DNA of 64,000 nt, from the NCBI GenBank assembly GCA_016713435.1, contig JADJPD010000001.1, positions 496,001 through 560,000 on the forward strand, given 5' to 3'. Numbering within the stretch: position 1 is the stretch's first letter; every line of letters starts with the position of its first letter. The position numbers and the translations under genes were made by a program. The notes under the pieces were generated by a model that had not been told where the DNA came from, did no database searches, and worked only from the letters and a program-made list of their open reading frames with translations. This DNA is from Gemmatimonadota bacterium (lineage in GTDB: Bacteria > Gemmatimonadota > Gemmatimonadetes > Gemmatimonadales > GWC2-71-9). Shown in pieces: positions 7,795 through 16,844 of this stretch.

Positions 7795-10700
7795 CTAGCG
7801 GTAGTCGCCGGAATAGAGGGAGAGCTGGAACGCCAGCGTGAGGATCAGCTGCGACACCTTGCGGTTGAGGTGCCTGGCCTCGTTCACCGCGTAGGAGAAC
7901 TGCAGGCCGCCGCTCATGCTGGCCAGGAGGTCGGTGTCGAAGCTGGCGCGGTACTCCTCGCGCCGGGTGTCCTGGATGGTGAGGCAGCCCGAGGTCACGC
8001 CCGCCTGGTTGAGGCAGGTGACCGACTTGGAGCGGGTGGTGGAGAGCTGGCCGCGGACCATCTTCTGCGTCCGGCTCACCGGAGCGCGGCAGCGGGAAGC
8101 TGTGGGAGAGGGCCAGGTTGAGGTCGTTCTGGCTGGTCTCGGTGCTGCGGCCGTTGCCGTCGCGCGTCTGGAAGAACTTGCTGAGGGAGCCCGACAGGTT
8201 CATCCCGTTCCGGAAGGTGAGCGAGAGGTCGGGCGTCAGGTTGCGGGAGTACACCGCCGTGACCACCGGGGCCCCCGCACTCGGCGTCTCCGTCCGGCCG
8301 CTGGCGGTGCGGAAGTTGGCCCCCACGCTCACCAGCGCCACGGGGCCCTTCCGGAGCGTCCGGACCAGGCGCGCGTTGCCTCGCGGCCACTCCTGCTGGA
8401 ACGACTGGGTGACGAAGAACGTCCCCGCCGAGCGCTGGTAGCGCGCGCTGCGGGTGCGCTGGTAGCTCAGGTTGAACGTCAGCCCGAAGGGCAGGTCGAA
8501 GCCGGAGCCGAAGGTGGTGGACTTCACCTCGGAGGCGGCGATGGCCTGCTCGCCCTCGTGGACCAGGTAGTCGTCGCGGCCGCCCAGGCCCAGCTGGAAG
8601 CCGAGCCCGGGGTCGAAGGCCGCGAGGTCCCAGGTGCCGGTCCGCGTCAGGCGGTCGGCGATGTCGAACGGCCGGATGCGGCGGCTGGCGCGGGTGACGG
8701 CGCTCGAGTCGCCGAAGAGCGCGGTGGCGATGGCAAAGAAGTCCACCGCCGCCCCCACCTCGGAGGTGCGGGTCTTGTTGAGCGTCTGCGGCAGGATGAA
8801 GGCGCCCGCGCTGTCGCCGTCCTCGCGGACCGGGTTCCGGCTGGTGAGGCTCCGCGACAGGATGAACCCGCTCGACGTGATGTACCGCGGCCGCAGCCAG
8901 CGGGTGAGCCTCGGCGTGAGCCCGAGCGTCGTGGTGAGGGAGCGGTCCCGCTCTACCCCCACGTCCATCCCGAGGAAGCTCCGCCGCTCTGCCTGGGCCA
9001 GGCGGCCCAGGGCGGTGGAGTCGGGATACTGCCGCAGGTCGCGGGTGCTGGCCAGGTCGGCGCCCAGGTTGAGCATGCCGAGCGGGTCCCAGCTCACGCC
9101 GGCCGAGTTGCGCCAGGTGTGGGTCAGGGAGTTGACCACCCGCGCCGTGTCGAGCGCGGTCACCACCGGCACCGAGAAGCTGAGCAGCTCGCTCTCGCTC
9201 CGCACCAGCCCGCTGGAGAGCCGCAGCGAGGAGGGGGCCAGCGTCACCCGCGCGGTGCGGAGCCCGTCGCCGGCGGCGGTCTTCCGCAGGAAGGCGGGGA
9301 GCGCGTCCACCAGCCCGCCGAGACCGAGGCTCACCCGGGTGGGCCCGGGGACCAGCGTGTAGCTGGCGGCCAGGTTCCGCGACGTGGTGGTGGCCTGCGA
9401 CAGCTCGCTGGTGGCGTTCCCGTGCGAGAAGGCCGCCGAGAGGCTCATCGGGTCGAGGAGCCCGCGCACCAGCCACGACTTGCCCCGCTGCGTGCGGCGC
9501 AGCGCGATGGACCAGTCGAGGTTGTCGGTCCGCGGCTGGCGCACGTTCCGCAGGTCCGACCGGAGCACGTCGGTCCCCCCGAGCAGCTCGGCCGCCACCG
9601 CGGTGCGCGAGTAGTTGACCGAAACGGGCACCGCCACGCCGAGCGCCGTGGGCAGGAAGCGGTCGGCGTTGAGCGCGGTGCCGGCGGTGAAGGTCCCCTG
9701 CGTCTGGTAGGTGGGCTCGCTGCCGATCTGCTGGAAGCGCCCGTCGCGCCGGGTATAGGAGAAGCTCAGGTCGCCCACGTTGGAGCCGACGAGGCGCGCA
9801 TCGACCGCCATGGCGGCGCCCACGGTGGAGATGGGCTCGAGCAGGCGCAGGTCGTCGATCCACACCTCGGTGGAGTCGCTCGGGTCCAGGGTGCCGGCGC
9901 GGTAGATGCCGACGGCCACCTCCTGCACCGCCGCCAGGTTGGGCGGCGTCACGGCGGGGTTCTCCACGTACACCAGGTAACCGCCGTCGCAGGCCACGTA
10001 GGCAATGGAGAGTGGGTCGCCGCCGCAGGCCACGCGCTGGGCGCTGTCGGCGGGGAGGCCCTGCAGGCGGCGGGTCTCGAGCTGGGCGCGGAGCTCGCGC
10101 CACTTCTCGAGGTTCACCTGCATCTCCGGGTTCCAGGTGGTGGTGCGCGCGGGCTGCGAGTACTGGTAGAAGTTGCGGGGATCGCTGCCCACGCGGACGT
10201 AGGCGCGGAAGTCGTCGTTGTCCCAGCCGGCGCCGCGCCCGCGCGCCCAGAGGCGGAGCTCGCGGTAGCGGAGCAGGTTGCGCGACCCGCTCGGGAAGCG
10301 CAGGTAGCCCTCGGCCCGGTCGCCGAGCTGGAGGCCGGTGCCCACGATGCGGAGCGAGCGCTCGTTGACCACCGTCCCGAACTCGTCCCGCGAGCCGCCC
10401 CGGCGGTCCACCCCGCCCCGCACGCCCGGCGGCGAGGTGTAGCCCAGCTCCACGTTCTCCGTGGACACGGTGGTGACCAGCACCTCGCCGGTGGGGTTGG
10501 CCGTGCTGCCGGCCAGGCCCTGCACCGGGCGGCCGCTGCGCCGCACCCAGCTCGAGCCCAGGAACCGCATCCGCCCCAGCGCAAACTGCGCCTTGATGTC
10601 GGGCCCGCCCTGGTCCGGCTCGCCCACCACCGTGAGGCGGAGGTGCTTCACCAGGCGGATGTTGGGGGTGCCGAGGGTGGCGTCGGGCGTGCGGAGCGGG

Positions 10701-13700
10701 ATGCGGTAGAGCACCCAGCCGCCGATGCCTGACGTGGTGGTGACGCCGCGGCGCACGAAGTACCGCGTGGTGTCCCGGACGTCGATCACCCAGCGGAGGG
10801 TGTTGTCGGTGGCGCCCGCCGCGTCGAGCCGGTTGTCGCCGTCGAGGTCCTCGGCGTCGAGCACGCCGTTGCCGCGGCTGCAGCGGGCGTCGAGGTCGCC
10901 CCAGGGGATAGACGAGCACCGAGCCGCTCAGCTGGCGGGAGCAGAGCGAGGGCTGGAACTCCGTGCTGCCGTTCACCACCAGCGAGTCGGGGCGGGCGCC
11001 GAGGATGCCGTTGTCGTCGGTGGCGGCGTTGAAGGTGCCGAGGAGCGGGTCCGCCTCGCTGTCGAGCCGGCCCACGCCGGTGGCGTGGCGGCCGGCGTAG
11101 AGCGAGTCGCTGCCGCTGATGGTGGCGCTGTCCGGCGCAAAGGCCAGCGCGTCCTCCCCCACCTCGCCCAGGTCCAGCACCAGCCGCACCCCCGCCGCCT
11201 CGGCGCTCAGGCTGTCGTTCTGGTACACCCAGAACTCCAGGAACTCGTTCCGCGTCAGGTCGGTGCCGGTGACGCTGAGCGGCGTCGTCATGGAGCGCCA
11301 GCGCGGCTGGTTGGGCCGGGCGGGCAGGGTCCAGCGCAGGGTGTTGTTGCGGCGCGTCTGCCCGCCCGAGGTGTCGGGGTGCAGCGCCAGGTAGAGGATG
11401 GTCTCGAGCTGGTTGCCCTGGCCCGCCACCTGGAGCTGGGGGTCGATGTCGCCGGCGCGGAGCTGGTTGCTGCCGTTGGAGATCAGGTTCTGCCAGGTGA
11501 GCTGCACCGCGTCCGCCGTGTCGAACACCACCCCCACCACCTGGTCCACGCCGTCGGTGTAGCGCGGCACGTTGCCGAGCTGCCAGGCATTCTCGCGCAG
11601 CGAGATGGGGAGGCCGGGGTCGCCCTCGAAGGACTCGAGGTAGGCCTGGCCCGAGCGGTTGGGGTCGGGGCGTGAGAGCGCCAGCTCCGCGTTGATGTCG
11701 AGCCGCGACGGCGCCGTGCTCGGCGCGGTGGTCAGCCGGTTGAGGAAGCGGGTGACGGCCTCCGGCTTGAAGCGGAGGTCGGTGGTGATGCCGCCCATGA
11801 GCTGGGCGCTGGCCTCGAAGCCGAGCTGCGGGCGGTTGAAGGCGCTCTGCTCCACCTGGTACACGCCCACCAGGTTGATGCCGCCCACGTCGCCGAGGGC
11901 GTACCGGGTGGCCAGGCCGTAGATCTGCGTCGGCGCCACCGCGAAGATGCCGCGCTCCTCGAAGCGCGCCTGCACCGTGCCGCCCTGCTGCCCGAACAGC
12001 TGGCGCGGGTTGGTGAAGGTCACCTTGCCGAGGTCGTAGTTGATGGTGTAGTCGATGTCCCGCTCCAGCCGCCGGCCGTTGTAGGTCAGCTGGTCGCTGC
12101 CCGAGCGGATCTGGAGCGCCCCCAGGTCCAGCGTGGTCAGGTCGCCGCTGGAGGTGGTGGTGTACTGCAGCCGGAACACGAACTTGGCCGGCGGCCCCTC
12201 GGTGAGCAGGAGGTAGCCCGGCGTGGCGTACACCGAGTCGTTCCGCTCGGCCGGCGTCAGGACGGTGCCGTCGCCGAAGGGCTGCAGCGTGGGGAAGACG
12301 ATGTAATGCTCCGGCAGCACCAGCGACGCCGTCGGGTCCTGGGTGCGCGGGAAGAGGCGGTCGGCGGCGTTGAAGGTGTTCGGGTCGTTGGGCGTGGCCA
12401 GGCCGAACGCCGCGAGGTAGGTCCCCGCCGGGTTGCCGAGCGGCTTCTCCGAGCGGTTGAGCGTGAGCCCCACCTTGAGCGTGCTCAGGTTGAGGTCCCC
12501 GCCGGCCACCACGTAGATGTTGCGGAGCTCGTGCCGGAAGGTCTCCCGGGTGTTGGCCACCCGGGGCTCCACGATGAGCCGGAGCGTGTCGGCCGGCGGC
12601 TGGCCCGCGCCCACCGGGGTGTCCTGCGCCGGGAAGGTGCCCACGAAGCCCGTGGGCGTCTCGTAGCTCACCGCCAGGTATTCGTTCTCGTCCAGCCGCT
12701 GTGTCAGGCCGATCCACAGCGCGCTCGGGTCCACGTAGTAATCGGTGTTCGGGACCAGCAGCTCCCACTGCGCCGTCACCCGCTGCGTCGGGTCGGCGCC
12801 GAGCGCCACGGCGGTGATGCCGCCCAGGTTCGGGTTGGTCCCCGCCCGGCTCGCCGGCCGGTAGCGGTACACCCGGAGGGCGCTGGTGCTGAGCGGCGCC
12901 TCGGCCGGTGGTGCGACCCCCGCCAGGTTCAGGACATCCAGCCGGGGGTACCCGGTGATGGTGGCGGGATCGGGGACCCAGAAGAAGCGGCGCGCCTCGT
13001 AGTCGAGGTCCCGCGCCTCGCGGTCCTGCGGCTGGGCGGCGCTGGTCCCCACCTGGTAGCGCCGGTCCGCGATCTGGCTCCCCTCCTGCGTGGCCGCGAG
13101 CGCCTGCACCTCGAGCGCGCCCACCTGCACCGTGGCGTTGACGCCGAAGTTGTTGGCGGGGATGGCCGCCGTGAGGTAGCGCGACGGGGGCGGCCGGAAC
13201 GTCACCGTGCCCACCTCCACCCGGCGCACGATCTCGTTCTCCAGCCCCTCGTAATAGATGAGGAGGTTGTTGCGGGCGTTGAAGTCGCGCTCGGTGTCGT
13301 AGTCCACGTCCACGTGCAGCCGCTGGCCGATGAGCCCGCCGGCGCGCATGGAGAGGTAGGTGTCGAGGCGGGGCGCCTTGAAGCCGCCGCTGCGGCAGCC
13401 GGAGGAGAGGTCGAGATACTGCGCCGCGGTGCAGCGGTGGTTCTTGACCCGCTCGGTCCGGATCTCGAGCCGGCTCTGCCCGTCGATGTTGAGGTCGGCG
13501 TAGCGGCGGGAGAGGCCGAGCACGCCGTCGCGGCGGGTCACGGTGTCCTGCACCTCCACGGCCCGCCGCCCGTACAGCCGGCGGAGCCGCGTGGCGGTGA
13601 GCAGCGCCTGCTGGGCCGAATCCACGGCACGCGTCAGGCGGGCCTCCCAGCGCGCTCCGGCGGCCGCCGGCCCAGGACGGGGACCGGCGAGCCAGGGGCT

Positions 13701-13838
13701 CGTCACGATGGGAGGCTCCCGCAGCTCGAAGGACGGCTGGGTCCGGAAGCGGATCCACCCGGGCAAGCTGGAATCGGCCTGCGCCGCGAGGGACGCGGGG
13801 ACGATGACGAGGAGCGCCAGGAATGCGAGGGCGCGCAC
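7795..13838 (-). CDS. sprA: Giant outer-membrane translocon protein SprA (two apparent frameshifts)
   Basis: This gene encodes a SprA-like protein of about 2,013 residues. SprA in Bacteroidota is the 36-strand outer-membrane barrel through which type IX secretion cargo leaves the periplasm. The frame breaks near 10904-10907 (VLVYP is followed by GDLDAR in another frame) and near 8079-8084 (before SRTQKMVRGQ). Removing one base at each point gives one continuous protein. The GTG at 13838 is preferred: it yields a signal peptide ending PASLAA with Gln next, whereas the in-frame ATG at 13934 lies upstream of a good minus-strand promoter. Repeated blocks of alternating residues fit beta-strands. 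Neither indel looks like natural decay, because the flanking sequence is intact. Confidence 0.85.
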
Positions 13839-13879
13839 CAGGGGACGTGCAGGGATGGGACGACCTGTGACCGTCGGGC

Positions 13880-13908
13880 TTGTAGGCGTGGGACGCCGGG
13901 AATATACT
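13880..13908 (+). promoter_or_regulatory. Promoter of lptF-lptG
   Basis: TTGTAG (13880-13885) and TATACT (13903-13908) are separated by 17 bases and point to lptF, whose GTG is at 13958. The -10 is one base from consensus. It overlaps the divergent sprA promoter. Confidence 0.6.
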
Positions 13909-13929
13909 GGCCGTATCTGGGGCTCACAA
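13901..13929 (-). promoter_or_regulatory. Promoter of sprA
   Basis: On the minus strand TTGTGA (13929-13924) and TATATT (13906-13901) are spaced by 17 bases. It would leave a leader of about 55 bases before the GTG at 13838. Its -10 shares bases 13903-13906 with the lptF -10. Confidence 0.6.
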
Positions 13930-13957
13930 CTCATTACGCCACGGAGACTTCGCGCGC

Positions 13958-15565
13958 GTGCGCCTGCTCGATCGCTACCTGCTCCGCCAGTTCCTCTCCC
14001 CCCTCGTCTTCGCCTTCATGGCCATGACGAGCATCATGCTGCTCAACCAGATCGCCCGCCGCTTCGGGGCGCTGGTGGGGAAGGGCCTGCCGTGGTCGGT
14101 GATCGGGGAGGTGTTCCTGCTCTGCCTGCCGTTCATCATTGCCATGACGCTGCCCATGGCCGTGCTCGTGGCCATGCTCTACACCTTCAGCCACCTGGCG
14201 GCCGACAGCGAGATCACGGCCATGCGCGCCAGCGGCCTCTCGGTGGCCCAGCTGGTGCGCCCCATGGTGGTCGCCGGGCTGCTGATCACGGGGCTCAACT
14301 TCTGGTTCACCGACCAGGTCCTCCCCGAGTCCAACGCCCGGCTCCGCAACCTCCTCATCAACATCCAGCGCAAGAAGCCCACGCTGGAGATGCGGGAGCA
14401 GGTCATCAACGAGATCCCGCCGAGCGGCCTCTTCCTGCGGGCCAGCCGCATCGACGCCAGCTCGGGGCGGCTCCGGAGCGTCACCATCTACGACATGGCC
14501 GGCACCGACAGCCGCCGCGTCATCTACGCCGACAGCGGCGTCATGGGCTTCGCCAACGAGGGGACCGACCTGCAGCTCAAGCTCTGGAGCGGCGCCATCC
14601 ACGCCTTCAAGCAGACCGACGACGCGCTGCTCCAGGTCACCGGCTTCACCACCAACACCATCCTGGTGAAGGACGTCTCCAACCGGCTCGACCTCGAGGC
14701 CAATGACGGCGTCCGGGGCGACCGCGAGATGAGCACCTGCGAGATGATGGAAGTGGTGCGCGGCGCGCAGCACGAGGTGGCGCTGGCCCGGGACCGCCGC
14801 ACCGCCGCCGCCGAGCGCGACGTGCGGTCGCTGCTGGCCCTGCCGGCGGCCGGGGCGCGGGCACGTCCCGCCATGGAACCGCTGCCCCGCTACTGCCTGG
14901 CCTTCCGGGCCCTGGCCCGTCGGTTGGGGACGGACAGCGCCGCGGCGGACACACAGGCCACGAGCTACGACGACATCCTGGCCCAGCCCGCCCCCGCGCC
15001 CGAGCCGCTCCCCCAGGCCGAGTTTGCCAAGCCCCGCCCCGGCAGCGAGCCGCTCGACCGCCCGCTCCGCACCCGGCTCCGCAACGAGCTCTCCCCCGAG
15101 GACTCCGCCGAGCTCGCCGCCCCCAGGCGGGCGCCCATGGCGCTCCCCACCTGGGCGGAGGTGGCCAGCGCCCGCGACGAGATCAAGGCCAGCACCAACC
15201 GCGGCAACCAGTACCTCGTCGAGGTCCACAAGAAGTGGGCCATCAGCGTCGCCTGCCTCGTCTTCGCCATCGTGGGGATCCCGATGGCGCTGCGCTTCCC
15301 GCGGGGCGGCATGGGGCTCGTCATCGGTGGCGGGCTGGCGGTGTTCGCGGTGTACTACGTGGGCCTCATCGCCGGCGAGGGGCTCGGCAACAAGGCGGTG
15401 GTGCCGCCCTGGGTGGCCATGTGGGCGCCCAACATGATCTTCGCCAGCGCGGGCCTCATCGGCCTCATCCGCGTCAACAAGGAAGCGGGCTCCACCCGCG
15501 GCGGCGACCTGGCCGAGCTCTGGGACGGCCTCAAGACCCGGCTCCGCCGGCGGAAGAAGGCCTGA
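13958..15565 (+). CDS. lptF: LPS export ABC transporter permease LptF
   Basis: This 535-residue permease starts at GTG with RLLDRYLLRQFLSPLVF, the usual LptF/LptG N-terminal helix. LptF and LptG form the LptB2FG inner-membrane extractor that loads lipopolysaccharide onto the periplasmic bridge. Six membrane segments and a periplasmic beta-jellyroll are recognisable. The protein is roughly 170 residues longer than typical LptF because of a hydrophilic, Ala/Pro-rich insert (about residues 250-410) before the last helices (KKWAISVACLVFAIVGIPM). One base separates it from lptG. Confidence 0.92.
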   Translation: MRLLDRYLLRQFLSPLVFAFMAMTSIMLLNQIARRFGALVGKGLPWSVIGEVFLLCLPFIIAMTLPMAVLVAMLYTFSHLAADSEITAMRASGLSVAQLVRPMVVAGLLITGLNFWFTDQVLPESNARLRNLLINIQRKKPTLEMREQVINEIPPSGLFLRASRIDASSGRLRSVTIYDMAGTDSRRVIYADSGVMGFANEGTDLQLKLWSGAIHAFKQTDDALLQVTGFTTNTILVKDVSNRLDLEANDGVRGDREMSTCEMMEVVRGAQHEVALARDRRTAAAERDVRSLLALPAAGARARPAMEPLPRYCLAFRALARRLGTDSAAADTQATSYDDILAQPAPAPEPLPQAEFAKPRPGSEPLDRPLRTRLRNELSPEDSAELAAPRRAPMALPTWAEVASARDEIKASTNRGNQYLVEVHKKWAISVACLVFAIVGIPMALRFPRGGMGLVIGGGLAVFAVYYVGLIAGEGLGNKAVVPPWVAMWAPNMIFASAGLIGLIRVNKEAGSTRGGDLAELWDGLKTRLRRRKKA

Positions 15566-15566
15566 C

Positions 15567-16643
15567 GTGCGGCTCCTCGACCGGTACGTGCTGCGCTCGT
15601 GGCTGCTCATCTTCGTGCTCACCGCGCTCGGCTTCCCGGTGGTGTCGATCATGATCAACATGACCGACAACCTGGAGCGCCTGCTCGACCGCGGCCTCAA
15701 GATGCCCGAGATCGTGGTGAGCTACGCCTACGCCCTCCCCGAGAACGTCTTCCTCGTGATGCCGGCGGCGGTGCTCTTCGCCACCGTGTTCACCGTGGGG
15801 AACCTGGGGCGCTACTCGGAGCTCACCGCCGCCAAGGCGGGCGGGCAGAGCTTCTTCCGGCTCACGCTGCCCATCTTCGTCGCGGCCGCCGGCGCCGCGG
15901 GCCTGGCCTTCGTGATCGGCGAGCTGGCGCCCGAGAGCACCAGCCGCCAGCTCGAACTGCAGAAGTCCAAGGTGGCCAAGCCCCGCACCGCGCGGTACAA
16001 CTTCGTCTTCCGCGCCGACCAGGGCTGGGTGTACACCATCCGCTCGCTCGACGTGCAGCACCGCTCGCTCCGCATGCTCGTGTTCGAGCGGCAGGGGAAG
16101 GGCACCGAGTACCCGCACCTCGCCATCACCGCCGACAGCGCCACCTACATCGACTCGCTCGGCAGCTGGCGCCTCTGGCAGGGCACCAGCCAGCGGATGG
16201 CGGAGGGCGGGGAGGTGCAGACCTTCCGCTTCCAGACCGCGCGGCTCCGCGCCCTGTCGCAGGAACCCGCCGACCTGCTGGCGGAGCCCAAGGCGCCGGA
16301 GGAGATGCGCTACGCGGAGCTGACGCGCTACATCGAGGCGCTCAAGCGCTCGGGCAACGACACCAGCAAGATCGAGGTGGACCGGGCGCTCAAGATCGCG
16401 CTGCCGGCCGCGTGCCTGGTGATCGCGCTCTTCGGGGCGCCGCTCGCCGTCACCAGCCCGCGCCAGGGCACCGCCATGGGCATCGCCATCAGCCTCGGCA
16501 CCACGGTGGTGTACCTGACGTTCATCCAGCTGGCCAAGGCCATCGGCGTCACCGGCGCCGTGGACCCCGTCGCCGCGGCGTGGGCGCCGAACGTCCTCTT
16601 CCTCTCGGCGGCGCTCTGGCTCCTGAGCCGCGTCCGCACCTAG
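15567..16643 (+). CDS. lptG: LPS export ABC transporter permease LptG
   Basis: This 358-residue partner of LptF starts at GTG one base after the lptF stop, so the pair is surely co-translated. It shows the same opening (RLLDRYVLRSWLLIFV) and six-helix plus jellyroll design at normal family length. The late segment ALPAACLVIALFGAPLAVTS is the conserved permease core. It lacks the long insert seen in LptF. Assignment to G rather than F rests on gene order and length. Confidence 0.9.
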   Translation: MRLLDRYVLRSWLLIFVLTALGFPVVSIMINMTDNLERLLDRGLKMPEIVVSYAYALPENVFLVMPAAVLFATVFTVGNLGRYSELTAAKAGGQSFFRLTLPIFVAAAGAAGLAFVIGELAPESTSRQLELQKSKVAKPRTARYNFVFRADQGWVYTIRSLDVQHRSLRMLVFERQGKGTEYPHLAITADSATYIDSLGSWRLWQGTSQRMAEGGEVQTFRFQTARLRALSQEPADLLAEPKAPEEMRYAELTRYIEALKRSGNDTSKIEVDRALKIALPAACLVIALFGAPLAVTSPRQGTAMGIAISLGTTVVYLTFIQLAKAIGVTGAVDPVAAAWAPNVLFLSAALWLLSRVRT

Positions 16644-16661
16644 ACGCGCGCGACCCCGCCG

Positions 16662-16772
16662 CCTCCCAGCCCACCTCGCACGATCCCCTCACCCCCACGT
16701 ACGTACCGGCCGGATATATCCGGCCGCTACAGACGTTCGGGCCGCCGGGATAGTGCGTGGTGGGCTGGGAGG
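16662..16772. repeat. Nested palindromic repeat element, copy A
   Basis: Outer arms 16662-16681 and 16753-16772 are inverted repeats matching at 19 of 20 positions (core CCCAGCCCACC). The centre, 16703-16730, has the perfect palindrome GGCCGGATATATCCGGCC (16708-16725) flanked by GTA and TAC. Copy B after nadC shares the outer arm core and central design. The two copies bracket nadB-nadC and suggest a mobile, non-coding MITE- or REPIN-like family. Confidence 0.8.
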
Positions 16773-16831
16773 GTTGCAGCGCGATGAGTGTCTCGGGGGC
16801 CGTCCCCCGCCCCTCGTCCTCGTCGGCACGG

Positions 16832-16837
16832 TATATT
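16832..16837 (+). promoter_or_regulatory. Probable leaderless -10 element of nadB
   Basis: TATATT ends exactly 7 bases before the nadB ATG (16845) and no ribosome-binding site is present. Transcription would begin at or next to the ATG. No clear -35 is seen. Confidence 0.5.
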
Positions 16838-16844
16838 TCCCGCC

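Noticed and set aside
13839..13934. ATG at 13934 as the start of sprA
   Set aside because: It places 32 Pro/Arg/Thr-rich residues before the signal peptide, and the best minus-strand promoter lies inside that stretch.
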